A DNA stretch of 64,000 nt from Nocardia africana NBRC 100379 (GTDB taxonomy: Bacteria > Actinomycetota > Actinomycetes > Mycobacteriales > Mycobacteriaceae): NCBI RefSeq assembly GCF_001612635.1, contig NZ_BDAV01000010.1, positions 466,911-530,910 on the forward strand, written 5' to 3'. Positions 1 through 9,254 of this stretch are shown piece after piece. The notes below the pieces were generated by a model. It saw nothing but the letters and a program-made list of their open reading frames with translations. It ran no database searches and was not told the DNA's origin. Numbering within the stretch: position 1 is the first letter of the stretch; each line of letters starts with the position of its first letter. The position numbers were made by a program, and so were the translations under genes.

Positions 1-3000
1 ATTGTGCACGGCGGCATCGCTCACCGCGGCGAACGCGCGCGCCGCCTCCCCGTTGAGGGCCTCGCCGGCGACGAGAACACAACGCAGCGTCCGGATAGCG
101 TCCGGCGCCACGGTATTCGCGAACATCGCGAGCAGCGACGGGACGAACGAGGTCATGGTCACGGCGTGGCGGGCGATGGTCGCGGCCAGATACGCGGTGT
201 CGCGATGCCCGTCGGGTGTGGCGACCACCAGCCGCGCTCCGCTGCTCAGCGGCGCGAACAGCTCCCACACCGACACGTCGAAGGTGGCCGGGGTCTTGAA
301 CAGCACCACGTCCCGCTCACCGATCTCGTACTCGCCGGCGATCCAGGCGATCTGGTTGGCGAGCGAACCGCGTTGGACGGCAACACCTTTGGGCGTCCCA
401 GTGGAGCCCGAGGTGAAGATGACATAGGCGCTGTTGGCCGACCGCAGCGGGGCGAGCCGGTCGGCGTCGGTGAGCGGGGCGCCGGACAGGCCGTCTAGTT
501 CGAGCGCATCGATCGCGATCCGCGCGACGTCCAGGTCGGGTGCGTCCCCGGCGGTCAGCATGCACACCGGCGCGGCGGTCTCGGCCATCTGCCGCAGCCG
601 GGCCGTCGGCTGATCCGGGTCGACCGGCACGTAGGCACCGCCGGCGGCCAGCACGGCGTAGGCGGCGATCACCAGCTCCGCGGACCGCCGCATCCCCAGT
701 ACGACCAGCGATTCCGGGCCGACGCCCGCGCCCACGAGATGGCGGGCCAGTCGATTGATCCGGGCCGACAGCTCGGCATAGGTGTAGTGCCGCTCGCCGT
801 CGACCACGGCCACCGCATCGGGCCGCAGGAGTGCCTGCCGTTCGAATGCGGCGAGGACATCGGGAGCCGCTCCCTCGGCGCCGCGGCGGCCGGACTCGAT
901 CGTGCGCCGCAGCTCGGCCGCATCGAGCAGCGGCAACCGACCCACCGCACGAGTGGGCTCGGCGACCACATGGACGAGCAGTTGCCGCCACCACCGCGCA
1001 TAGCTCGCGATGGTGTCCGGCTCGAAAAGATCTGTGGCGTAGGTGAACTCCGCCGTGATCCCCGCCGGTGCCGGACCTTCCCCGGGACCGGCACCGGCGA
1101 AGCTTTCGGTGACCGTCAGTTGAAGGTCGAACTTGGTCACCGCCGTGTCCAGGGTACTCGTCCGCACGGACAATTCCGGTAACTCGACGGTGATGTCCCG
1201 AGTGTCGGCCGCCCCCAGCATCACCTGGAACAGCGGGTGCCGGGCCTGCGATCGGACCGGGTTCAGCGCCTCCACCAACTGTTCGAAGGGCAGATCGGCG
1301 TGGGCGAAGGCGCCCAGGTCGACCGCCCGGACCCGTTGCAGCAGAGCGGTGAACGGTTCGTCGGCCGCCACTTGGGTGCGCAACACCAGCGTGTTGACGA
1401 ACATGCCGATCAGATCGTCGAGCTCGCGGTGGCCGCGACCGGCGACCGGCGTGCCGATCACGATATCGTCGCCACCCGAGATCCGCGCGAGCAGCGCGGC
1501 CAGCGCGCCGTGCAACACCATGAAGGTCGAAACCCCTTGGGCACGGGCGAGTTCGGAAATCGCCGCGTGCAGGTCCGCCGGTAGGTCGAAGCGATAGCCG
1601 GCGCCCCGGCCGGTGGCCACCGCGGGCCGCGGCCGGTCGGCGGGCAGGTCGAGCTGGTCGGGAATTCCCGCCAGCGTGTGCGACCAGTAGCCGAGCTGCT
1701 GGGCGGCCAGGGAATCGGGGTCCTCGGCGACACCGAGCCGATCCCGTTGCCACAGCGCGTAATCGGCGTACTGCACCGCCAGTGGGGCCTCGGCGGCGCC
1801 GGTGCCCGTCCGGCGCCGGGTGTAGGCCGCGGCCACATCCCGCGCGAGCACCGGCAGCGACAGTCCGTCCGCGGCGATGTGGTGCAGCACGATCGCCAGC
1901 GCGACATCGTCGGCCGCCAATTCGAAAATCAGTGCCCGGAAGGGTATTTCGGCGGTCAGATCGAAGCCGCGGGCCGCCAGCCGAGTCAACTCGGCGTCGA
2001 GGCCCTCCGCGGCAACGGTTTCCACCGCGAAGGACTCCGGCCCCACCTGCTCGGCGGGAAGAATACGCTGTCGCGCCACGAGGTCGTCGTCGGCCGGGAA
2101 GACGGTGCGCAGCACCTCGTGCCGGGCCACCACATCGGCGAGGGCCGAGCGCAGGGCCTCGGTGTCGACCACGCCGGTCATCCGGACCACGAACGGCATG
2201 TTGTAGCCGGCGCTGTCCTCCTCGAACCGGTTGAGGAACCAGATGCGCTGCTGGGCGGGCGAGAGCGGCAACGCCCGCGGGCGCGGCCCGGCGACCGGAC
2301 CCGCGCTCTCGTCCATGTCCTCGGTTTCGAAGGCACGGTCGATCAGCTCGGCCAGCGCCTCGACCGTGGTGGCCTCGAACAGTTCGCGCACGGTCAGCGC
2401 GCAGCCGAGGTCGGCGTTCAATCGCGCCGCCACCTGCGTCGCGACCAGCGAATTGCCGCCCAGCGCGAAGAAGTCGTCGTCGAGTCCGATGCGCTCACGG
2501 CCCAGCACCTCACCGAACACCGCGGCAACCGCCCGCTCCGAGACCGACTGGGGCCAGCGATACTGTCCGGCGGTCCGCTCGGGCGCGGGAAGCGCGCCCC
2601 GATCGAGTTTGCCGGAGGCGTTGACCGGCAGCGACGCGAGCATCACATACGCCGCCGGCACCATATAACCGGGCAACTCCCGCGCGGCCGCGCCGCGCAC
2701 CCGCGCCACATCGACCGCGCCGGCGGTGGTTTCGACCAGATAGGCGACCAGCTGGGCACCCGCGCCGGCATCGTCGCGCACCACGACCACCGCGCGCGCG
2801 ACCCCGGGCACCGCGCCGAGCACCGCTTCGATCTCGCCGAGCTCGATCCGCAGGCCACGCAGTTTCACCTGGAAATCGGTGCGGCCCAGATACTCGAGCT
2901 CGCCGTCGGCGGTCCAGCGGACCAGATCCCCGGTGCGATACATCCGCGCCCCGGGGCCGGCCTCCGACTCACTGTCCGCGAACGGATCGGCGACGAACCG

Positions 3001-5526
3001 TTCGGCGGTCAGCTCCGGCCTCCCGACGTAGCCCCGGGCGAGCTGAACCCCCGACAGATACAGCTCACCCGGAACGCCGACGGGCACCGGCCGCAATCGT
3101 GCGTCGAGCACGTACAGCCGGGTGTTGAAGACCGGTGCGCCGATCGGCACACCGGTGGTATCGAGCGGACCCACCTGATGCGCGGTGACATCGACCGCCG
3201 CCTCGGTGGGACCGTACAGATTGTGCAGCTGCGCGCGCGGCGCGGCGGCGAGCAGTCGCTGCGCCAGCGGTCCCGGCAACGCCTCACCGGACGCGAACAC
3301 CGCACGCAGCGAACTCGTTTCGGAGCCGTCGAGCACGCCACCGAGGAAGGCGGCCAGCATCGAGGGCACGAAATGCGCGATGGTGACGCCGAATTCGGCG
3401 ATCACGGCGCGCAGGTAAGCCGGGTCGCGATGCCCGTCGGGCGTGGCCAGCACCAGGCTCGCGCCGACCTGCAGGGGCCAGAAGAACTCCCATACCGAGA
3501 CGTCGAACGTGGCGGGGGTCTTCTGCAGGACGACGTCGGCGGCGGTGAGGTGGTAGGCGCTCTGCATCCAGACCAGCCGGTTGACGATCGCGGCATGGGT
3601 GACCGCGACTCCCTTGGGCCGCCCGGTGGACCCCGAGGTGAAGATCACGTACGCGGGATGCTGCGGCCGCAGCGGCGATATCCGCTCGGCATCGGTCACC
3701 GGCCGATCGGACAGTGCCGACAGGTCCAGCTCGTCGATATCGATCCACCGGCTGTCACCCTCGCCGTGATCGCAGGCGGTGGTCAGCACGCAGATCGGCT
3801 TCGCGGTCTCGAGCACGTAACCGATGCGCTCGGCGGGGTGGTCGGGGTCCAGCGGCACATAGGCGGCACCGGTCGCCAGCACCGCGTACATCGCGACCAC
3901 GAGCTCCGGTGAACGCCGAATATGCAGTGCCACCGTGGTTTCCGGTCCGGCGCCGCGCGCGATCAGAGCGCGCGCGAGCCGGTTGACCTCGGCCGCGAAC
4001 TCGGCGTAGCCGAGCGTCCGCGAGCCGCGCAGCGCGACGGCCTCCGGGGTTCGCGCGGCCTGGCGCTCGAACATCGACACCAGCGTCGCGTCCGCACCCG
4101 CCAGTGCGGCGATATCCACCTCGGTCGCATTCCAGATCCGGAGGCTGACCTCGCGCTCCAGATCGGTGGTGACCGCCACCGACGACAGCGGCCGGTCGGG
4201 ATCGAGGTCGACCAACCGCTCCAGGAACCGCACGAAGCGGGCGTGATGGCGGGCGATGTCGTCGGCGCGGTACAGGTTCGGGTTGGCCTCGATGTCGACG
4301 TGCACCCGGTCGCTGTCGCCGTAGTAGACGTTGAGGCTCATATCCTCGACCGGCCCGGTCGAGAGCACGTGGTAGCGGCCGACGGTATCGCCGAGGGTGA
4401 GATCGCTGCGGAACAGCATGATGTTGGCCAGCGGCCCGAACAGCGCGCGTCGGGTGGCCAGTCCTTCCATGCCGGCGTCGCGGCGAATGTCCTCGTGCCG
4501 GTAGCGCTGATGCCGCAGGGCCCCGGCGACCTCGACCCGGGTCTGCCGCAACAGCTGCGCCCAGGTGGCCTGCCCTGCCTGCAACCGCAGCGGGACGATA
4601 TTGGAGAGCATGCCGGCCGAGCGTCGCATCACGGCCGTCGTGCGGGCGGTGACCGGCAGGCTCAGCACCGCCTCGTCACGTCCGGTCAGCCGCGCCAGAT
4701 AGGCCGCGAAGGCGGCGAGCAACACCACGGCTGCACTCGAATCATGTGCTGTCGCAATGTCGTTCATCCGGTTGACGATCTTGTCCGGCAGCCGGCGGCC
4801 GTAGACCAGGTTCCCGGCCGAGCGAGGTGCGCTGCGGCCGTTGAGTGTGGTCGCGCCGTCCAGATCGCGGACGCGCTCGCCCCAGTACCCTCGATCGGCG
4901 GCGAATCGGGTGCTGTCGCGGTAGCCCCGCTCCCCGTCCACCAGTGATTCGAGGCTGCCCGCCTTGGCCGGTTCGGGGTCGATGCCGCGCAGCTCGGCGG
5001 TGTAACGCTCGGCGACGCGCATGGTGTTGGTCAGGGCGCCGAACCCGTCGAGAACGATGTGGTGGGCGCGCAGATACCAGAACCAGCGCCGGTCACCGAC
5101 CCGCAGCACGGCGCCGGCGAACAGCCGATCCGCCAGCAGATCCACCGGTCGCGTGTAGTCCGCGCGCATCCAGTCGTGGGCGGCCGCGACCGGATCGGCA
5201 GCATCGCGCAGATCGACCGGCACGATGTCGACGGGAAGCCGCGGGTCCACGCACTGATACGGCTCGCCGTCGATTTCGCCGAGCCGCACCACCGTGGACC
5301 CGAACTCCCGGGCCGCGTCGACCGAGACCCGTTGCAGCACTTCGACATCGAGGTCGCCGTGCACGTCGACGTACTGGGCGATATTGATCGGAGTCTGCGG
5401 ATCGAGCAGCTGGGCGTACCAGACACCCAGCTGCGCCGGTGTCAACGGGAACGGCGACGGATCCGACGTGATCTCGGCGCCGTGGCCTTCACCCGGACCG
5501 AACCCGCTCAACTCCGAACCCTGCAC
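1..5526 (-). CDS. Nonribosomal peptide synthetase, partial (C-A-T-C-A...), first module predicted Ser
   Basis: Cut by the window start; about 1842 codons are present. The GTG start is preceded by GGAGG five bases away. Domains in order are: condensation (about 20-445, with HHIVLDG), adenylation (about 480-985, with YVIFTSGSTG and NASGK), carrier (about 995-1060, LGGNSL), condensation (about 1080-1510, HHIAADG) and a partial adenylation domain (from about 1540). The pocket residues of the first adenylation domain, aligned by eye to GrsA, are D V W H F S L V plus D and the conserved Lys. This matches the published serine code. The second A domain begins D-V-W-S-L-A but its pocket is incomplete. 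The first C domain resembles EntF (a WFWYLR block before HH), so the enzyme probably condenses an acyl or aryl group, or an upstream peptide, with Ser. The product is unknown. A siderophore is only a guess, and no iron box was seen upstream. Confidence 0.93.
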   Translation of the reverse strand, partial: MQGSELSGFGPGEGHGAEITSDPSPFPLTPAQLGVWYAQLLDPQTPINIAQYVDVHGDLDVEVLQRVSVDAAREFGSTVVRLGEIDGEPYQCVDPRLPVDIVPVDLRDAADPVAAAHDWMRADYTRPVDLLADRLFAGAVLRVGDRRWFWYLRAHHIVLDGFGALTNTMRVAERYTAELRGIDPEPAKAGSLESLVDGERGYRDSTRFAADRGYWGERVRDLDGATTLNGRSAPRSAGNLVYGRRLPDKIVNRMNDIATAHDSSAAVVLLAAFAAYLARLTGRDEAVLSLPVTARTTAVMRRSAGMLSNIVPLRLQAGQATWAQLLRQTRVEVAGALRHQRYRHEDIRRDAGMEGLATRRALFGPLANIMLFRSDLTLGDTVGRYHVLSTGPVEDMSLNVYYGDSDRVHVDIEANPNLYRADDIARHHARFVRFLERLVDLDPDRPLSSVAVTTDLEREVSLRIWNATEVDIAALAGADATLVSMFERQAARTPEAVALRGSRTLGYAEFAAEVNRLARALIARGAGPETTVALHIRRSPELVVAMYAVLATGAAYVPLDPDHPAERIGYVLETAKPICVLTTACDHGEGDSRWIDIDELDLSALSDRPVTDAERISPLRPQHPAYVIFTSGSTGRPKGVAVTHAAIVNRLVWMQSAYHLTAADVVLQKTPATFDVSVWEFFWPLQVGASLVLATPDGHRDPAYLRAVIAEFGVTIAHFVPSMLAAFLGGVLDGSETSSLRAVFASGEALPGPLAQRLLAAAPRAQLHNLYGPTEAAVDVTAHQVGPLDTTGVPIGAPVFNTRLYVLDARLRPVPVGVPGELYLSGVQLARGYVGRPELTAERFVADPFADSESEAGPGARMYRTGDLVRWTADGELEYLGRTDFQVKLRGLRIELGEIEAVLGAVPGVARAVVVVRDDAGAGAQLVAYLVETTAGAVDVARVRGAAARELPGYMVPAAYVMLASLPVNASGKLDRGALPAPERTAGQYRWPQSVSERAVAAVFGEVLGRERIGLDDDFFALGGNSLVATQVAARLNADLGCALTVRELFEATTVEALAELIDRAFETEDMDESAGPVAGPRPRALPLSPAQQRIWFLNRFEEDSAGYNMPFVVRMTGVVDTEALRSALADVVARHEVLRTVFPADDDLVARQRILPAEQVGPESFAVETVAAEGLDAELTRLAARGFDLTAEIPFRALIFELAADDVALAIVLHHIAADGLSLPVLARDVAAAYTRRRTGTGAAEAPLAVQYADYALWQRDRLGVAEDPDSLAAQQLGYWSHTLAGIPDQLDLPADRPRPAVATGRGAGYRFDLPADLHAAISELARAQGVSTFMVLHGALAALLARISGGDDIVIGTPVAGRGHRELDDLIGMFVNTLVLRTQVAADEPFTALLQRVRAVDLGAFAHADLPFEQLVEALNPVRSQARHPLFQVMLGAADTRDITVELPELSVRTSTLDTAVTKFDLQLTVTESFAGAGPGEGPAPAGITAEFTYATDLFEPDTIASYARWWRQLLVHVVAEPTRAVGRLPLLDAAELRRTIESGRRGAEGAAPDVLAAFERQALLRPDAVAVVDGERHYTYAELSARINRLARHLVGAGVGPESLVVLGMRRSAELVIAAYAVLAAGGAYVPVDPDQPTARLRQMAETAAPVCMLTAGDAPDLDVARIAIDALELDGLSGAPLTDADRLAPLRSANSAYVIFTSGSTGTPKGVAVQRGSLANQIAWIAGEYEIGERDVVLFKTPATFDVSVWELFAPLSSGARLVVATPDGHRDTAYLAATIARHAVTMTSFVPSLLAMFANTVAPDAIRTLRCVLVAGEALNGEAARAFAAVSDAAVHN

Positions 5527-5694
5527 CAGAGCCTCCTCGATTGACGAAATACCCAGCGACCGAACGCTTTTCGGGCAGCACGAAATAAGCCCCGGGCACC
5601 GCGCGACGACGCGGACCCTGGCTTTGCCACGGATGGTTCGGCGAATACACCTCACGCGATCGCGAAGGTGTGAAAGAGCGAAATGGTTTGTGTC

Positions 5695-5823
5695 TCAGTA
5701 ATTTCGGTGAACCGGTGCGGTCACCAACTCATCCTCGAACTCGACTTCCTCCAACATCGCGGCCCCGAGCTCCCGCGGCCTCATCTCCTGCATCGGCCGG
5801 TGGCGACTCGCGCCACCGTTCAT
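5695..5823 (-). CDS. Candidate 42-residue leaderless peptide upstream of the NRPS
   Basis: A short open frame with ATG at 5823 and TGA at 5695-5697. It encodes an Arg/Met-rich N-terminus (MNGGASRHRPMQEMRPRELG), a very acidic centre (LEEVEFEDE) and the tail APVHRNY. About 80 percent of its third codon positions are G or C, like the real genes here, whereas the flanking upstream sequence is AT-rich. There is no Shine-Dalgarno sequence, but a TAGTGT box ends seven bases before the ATG, the spacing expected of a leaderless actinobacterial transcript. It could be a peptide precursor, a leader peptide of the NRPS transcript, or chance. I do not recognise a family. Confidence 0.35.
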   Translation of the reverse strand: MNGGASRHRPMQEMRPRELGAAMLEEVEFEDELVTAPVHRNY

Positions 5824-5830
5824 GCAGCGA

Positions 5831-5859
5831 ACACTAGGCCGAAGACCAATAAAAAGGAA
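5831..5859 (-). promoter_or_regulatory. Possible promoter of the small peptide / NRPS transcript
   Basis: On the minus strand TTCCTT (5859-5854) is followed after 17 bases by TAGTGT (5836-5831), and then seven bases to an ATG. The -10 fits the TANNNT pattern and the -35 is weak. It lies in the most AT-rich patch of the 451-bp spacer between the regulator gene and the NRPS. I saw nothing else firm in that spacer apart from a minor dyad at about 5706-5725. Confidence 0.35.
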
Positions 5860-5977
5860 CGAGATCCTTCAAAAAAACTCGGACTAGCGTCCAATTGGGT
5901 CGATATCGGGGCAGAGATGTGCCCGAAACCACACTGTGACCTGTTTGTGTGAGTCAGGACACTTTCAGACGCGGAGC

Positions 5978-7351
5978 CTACGAGCCGAAACGTTGCATCT
6001 GCGTTGCATCGGCGCCCATCCTCCGGTCGAGCACCCGGATTTTGGCCTCGATCTGGGCATACAGGGCGGAATCGCGATCGGCGGTGGCTCGATAGGCCAC
6101 CCATGCGGCGGCATCGTCACGTCCCTCGGCACCCGAGGTCCACCGGCTCAGCACGGCCGCGTCACCGGAACGTAACACCGCGGTCCGCAGCCGCACCCGC
6201 AATTCATCGCGGATGTCTATAACTCCGGGAGCGGTCGAACGGGGCAGTACCGGTCCGGTGTAATGGCGGACCGCACTGTGCACGTCGCCCGAATCCAGCG
6301 CCGCGCGCAGAGCCTCCACATCCGTGGACACCGGCACCCGCAACCGATACGGCCGCGAGCCGAAGACGTCCGGGCCGACCACCGAGCGCAGCCGCGACAT
6401 GGCGGCCCGGATGGTGGCGTTGTCGAGGTCGGTGTCGTCGAGCAGCAGTGCCAGGTGATCGGCGGACAGACCTTCGGCGTGTTCGGCCAGCAACAGCAGG
6501 ATCTCGGCATGCCGCTGCGACAACGCGATGCGCTCGCCGTCGACCGACAACTGTGGCTGGCCCAGACCCAGTACCTCCAGCGCCAGCCGGCCGGCGGTCC
6601 GCGGTGGCGCCGAATGCCCCACGGGCGCACGACGATCCGCGCCGCGCTGTTCGGTGCGCACGGCCGCCAGCACCAAGTCCATTTCCGCCGCGGTCGCGGC
6701 GGCCTTGACCAGCGCGAGTATCTCCGGGCGCGCGACGCGCACGCCGCCGGCGATCATCAGCACGCCGACCAACCGGCCGTCCGGATCGTGGACGGGCGCG
6801 GCCGCCCCGGTGAGCTGATGCATCCGATGCAGGAAGTGTTCCGGTCCGTGGATCCAGGTGGCGCGGCCGGTGCGGACCACCAGTCCTACCGCGTTGGTGC
6901 CGATGCGGCGTTCGGACAGATCGTCGCCCTCACGCAGGCCGACCTCGGCGGCGGCCTCGACCCGGTCGGGATTGCCGTGCACCGACAGCACCCGGCCGAA
7001 CTGGTCGGCGACGACCACGATCAGCCCGATGCCGGTGGCATCCTGCAGCAGCAGCTTGTCGACCAGTGGCATCACCGTGGCAATCGGATGGTTGTCGCGG
7101 TAGCGCTGCAGATCGGCGCCGCGCAGACCGCGGCCGTCGAGTACGTCCATGGGATCGACCCCGCCGCGCACACTGCGCAGCCAGGACTCCAGAACCAGCG
7201 GACGCAGCAATCCGGGCAGCTGATTGAGCTGATCGCCCCCGACGCTGAGGTAACCGTGGGCCTGAGCGGCATAGGCTTCCAGCGCACCGAGCTGTGTCCC
7301 GGGCTCGACCCTGCCCTCGGGACGGTTATCGCCTGTGAGATTGCTGACCAT
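5978..7351 (-). CDS. GAF-domain transcriptional regulator with winged-helix output
   Basis: This protein of about 457 residues has an AcoR/FhlA-like GAF sensor region (about 85-230, with the characteristic GTNA at 151-154) and a C-terminal OmpR/SARP-like winged helix (about 258-342), instead of the AAA+ and Fis-type domains of classical sigma-54 activators. The ATG at 7351 follows AAAGG. A GTG at 7375 is possible but less well placed. In actinobacteria such regulators usually control alcohol or aldehyde oxidation genes (family knowledge). Here the gene is downstream of mftF and upstream of the NRPS, all on the minus strand, so either could be its target. The ligand cannot be told from sequence. 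Confidence 0.82.
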   Translation of the reverse strand: MVSNLTGDNRPEGRVEPGTQLGALEAYAAQAHGYLSVGGDQLNQLPGLLRPLVLESWLRSVRGGVDPMDVLDGRGLRGADLQRYRDNHPIATVMPLVDKLLLQDATGIGLIVVVADQFGRVLSVHGNPDRVEAAAEVGLREGDDLSERRIGTNAVGLVVRTGRATWIHGPEHFLHRMHQLTGAAAPVHDPDGRLVGVLMIAGGVRVARPEILALVKAAATAAEMDLVLAAVRTEQRGADRRAPVGHSAPPRTAGRLALEVLGLGQPQLSVDGERIALSQRHAEILLLLAEHAEGLSADHLALLLDDTDLDNATIRAAMSRLRSVVGPDVFGSRPYRLRVPVSTDVEALRAALDSGDVHSAVRHYTGPVLPRSTAPGVIDIRDELRVRLRTAVLRSGDAAVLSRWTSGAEGRDDAAAWVAYRATADRDSALYAQIEAKIRVLDRRMGADATQMQRFGS

Positions 7352-7474
7352 TTGCCTTTCTTTCCCGTCCCACACTGTACCGGCGGGTCAGGAAGGGCAT
7401 GGTCGAAGCATACGGTTTGTCCGACAGGTCACACCGGCGCCGGATCGCGGCGAAGTGTGAGGTAGACGGCATAT

Positions 7475-7494
7475 CGGGGTCACATGTGACCCCG
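7475..7494. promoter_or_regulatory. Perfect 20-bp palindrome between mftF and the GAF regulator
   Basis: CGGGGTCACATGTGACCCCG is exactly self-complementary. It begins five bases past the mftF stop and lies about 125 bp upstream of the regulator start. With no loop and no T-tract it looks like an operator for a dimeric regulator rather than a terminator. The core GTCACATGTGAC puts TCACA and TGTGA arms back to back. Confidence 0.6.
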
Positions 7495-7498
7495 GCCA

Positions 7499-8896
7499 TC
7501 AATGCCGCGGAACCGCCGGGCGCAGCGCGGCCACGTTGCGGGCACGCAGCGCGCCCGACCAGAGACCGGTCCCGTAGGCGAGGTCGTCGAGCCGCTTGCA
7601 CATCAGATACCGCACCGGATCCAGGCCGCCGGCATCGCGGTGGGTGAACCAGTCGGCCAGTCCGTCGGCGATCGCCAGGGTGACCGCCAGCCGGCGGATG
7701 CGCCGGGAGGCGATCATCGCCAGCACGGTCACCGGCCAGTAGTGCCGGCACAGCGCCGAGACGATCCGCCACACCCCGGCGGAGAAGCCGCGGGCCAGAT
7801 GAATGGCCGCCACCCGCGTCGGATTGTCGAGTTCGGCGAACACCCGCCGCAGCCGGAGCAGCGCGGCGAGCAGCGTCGCGAGCCCGCCCAGGATTCCGGC
7901 CCGCGACGCGGTGGCCAGCAGCGCGGTGGCGGCGACGGTCCAGAACGGCACCGACAGCGGGGCGACCATCCCGGCGTGGCGCCGGGCCAGCGGCGCCGCC
8001 GCGGCGCCGTGAGAGACCTTGCGGCCGAACCACTTACCGAACGAGGCCGGCTGATCGCAGGCGACGTGCGCGGCGGGCTCGTAACGCAACCGCCAGCCGG
8101 CGCGCTCGAGTCGCCAGCACAGATCGATATCGGCGGCCGAGCGCATCTGCTCGTCGAATCCCCCCTCGGCCAGCAGTGCGTGCCGCCGCACCAGCAGGGC
8201 CGCGCCCGGCGCGTACGACACCGAGCCGCGCGAACTGACCGCGGTTTCCCGGCGGCCGAAATCCAGGGACGACCGCGCGCTCTCGTAGCGGCCCAGCACA
8301 CTGGCATCCGGCTCGCGCGCCACGATGCGCGGTGCGACCAAGGCGACCTCGGGATCGCTGAAGTGCCCGAGCATGACCTCCAGCCAGCCCGCGCGGGGAA
8401 CCACATCGGAATCCAGGAACGCGACGAATTCCGTTGTCGCCGCCCGCAGTCCGGCATTGCGCGCGGCGACCACGCCCTGGCGGGAATCGTGGCGCAGCAC
8501 GGTGACGCGGCATCGGCCACCGGTACGCGGGATCCGGACCGGCCGGTCGGAACCGTCGTCCACGACCACCACGCTGTGCCCGCGCAGGGCCGAGAGCAGC
8601 CGCTGCAATCCGGCGGCGTCGTTGCAGTGCGGCACCACGACCGTGACTTCCTCGGGCGAGGGCAGCAGGCGCGGACGCGGGTTCGCCACCCCGGAGTCGA
8701 GCAGCCGTCTGGCAACCACCGCGGACTGGGGATCCGTCACTTCGAGATACCCGTCACCGATCAGGGCGGCCGCTTCCGGAGCAAGTTTCAGCAACCTCGT
8801 CGGCGAGCCGCCGACCAAGAGCCGTCCACCGGAATAGGTGCGCACCCGAGGATCGATTCGCACCCCGAACCCGTTGGGCAGTCGATCATGGCGCAT
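7499..8896 (-). CDS. mftF: Mycofactocin glycosyltransferase MftF
   Basis: This protein of about 465 residues is a membrane-associated family-2 glycosyltransferase, which in characterised systems builds the glucose chain on the redox cofactor mycofactocin. Family hallmarks are the N-terminal block LPNGFGVRIDPRVRT, GGSPTRLLKLAP, the GT2 motifs VTVVVPHCND, VVDDGSD (113-115) and FLDSDVVPR (162-164), DIDLCWRLERAGW, and the C-terminal block LDDLAYGTGLW. The match to M. tuberculosis Rv0696 as I remember it is strong along the whole length. The ATG at 8896 gives the usual N-terminus; the frame stays open upstream to 9010 with no better ribosome site. None of mftA-E is nearby: the upstream neighbours are a TetR gene and kshB. 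Confidence 0.9.
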   Translation of the reverse strand: MRHDRLPNGFGVRIDPRVRTYSGGRLLVGGSPTRLLKLAPEAAALIGDGYLEVTDPQSAVVARRLLDSGVANPRPRLLPSPEEVTVVVPHCNDAAGLQRLLSALRGHSVVVVDDGSDRPVRIPRTGGRCRVTVLRHDSRQGVVAARNAGLRAATTEFVAFLDSDVVPRAGWLEVMLGHFSDPEVALVAPRIVAREPDASVLGRYESARSSLDFGRRETAVSSRGSVSYAPGAALLVRRHALLAEGGFDEQMRSAADIDLCWRLERAGWRLRYEPAAHVACDQPASFGKWFGRKVSHGAAAAPLARRHAGMVAPLSVPFWTVAATALLATASRAGILGGLATLLAALLRLRRVFAELDNPTRVAAIHLARGFSAGVWRIVSALCRHYWPVTVLAMIASRRIRRLAVTLAIADGLADWFTHRDAGGLDPVRYLMCKRLDDLAYGTGLWSGALRARNVAALRPAVPRH

Positions 8897-9254
8897 TCCA
8901 AGAATGCTATGCGCTAACCGCCCGCCGGGCATCCCGTGTCGAAAAAAACGGATCGAATTCGATACGAATCCGGCGGCAAGCCACCGGCTCCGGCGGCACG
9001 CAGGTGTCAATGACCATCGACGCTATCCAGCTATCACACGGCAACATTCACTTCATGATCAACGAGATTCCGCCTGGGAAGCGGTAGTTCATCTCCGGCT
9101 ACTACCGCGCGAGATGCGGCGCCGCCGCCTGCGCCGATCTCGTCCACGTACCGGGCCGCGACCACGAACGCGCACTCTAGACTGCGGAAGGCAAGCACGT
9201 TGAACAGCAGATGACGGGTGGCCGTCGGGCGGGCTGCGCAGGTCTAGAGGTGGC
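8897..9254. other. Divergent intergenic region between mftF and a TetR gene
   Basis: This 358-bp spacer has no convincing gene. It holds an inverted pair CTCTAGAC (9175-9182) and GTCTAGAG (9242-9249), each containing TCTAGA, with the second overlapping the ribosome-site region of the TetR gene. These could be autoregulatory half-sites. No clear mftF promoter was recognised. Confidence 0.4.

Noticed and set aside
1678..3912. Long plus-strand open frame of 744 codons opposite the NRPS
   Set aside because: It is the antisense of the A and C domains, rich in Arg/Gly/His with no domain, while the minus strand has clear NRPS motifs.
5695..5823. Small peptide as a mycofactocin precursor (MftA), given mftF nearby and a terminal Tyr
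   Set aside because: It ends in Asn-Tyr rather than the IDGMCGVY-type tail, and no radical SAM maturase is close.
5527..5977. Iron box (IdeR/DmdR) for a siderophore NRPS
   Set aside because: No sequence resembling TTAGGTTAGGCTAACC was found in the spacer.
8897..9010. 38-residue N-terminal extension of MftF
   Set aside because: It has no ribosome site support and no resemblance to the family N-terminus, which begins near LPNGF.
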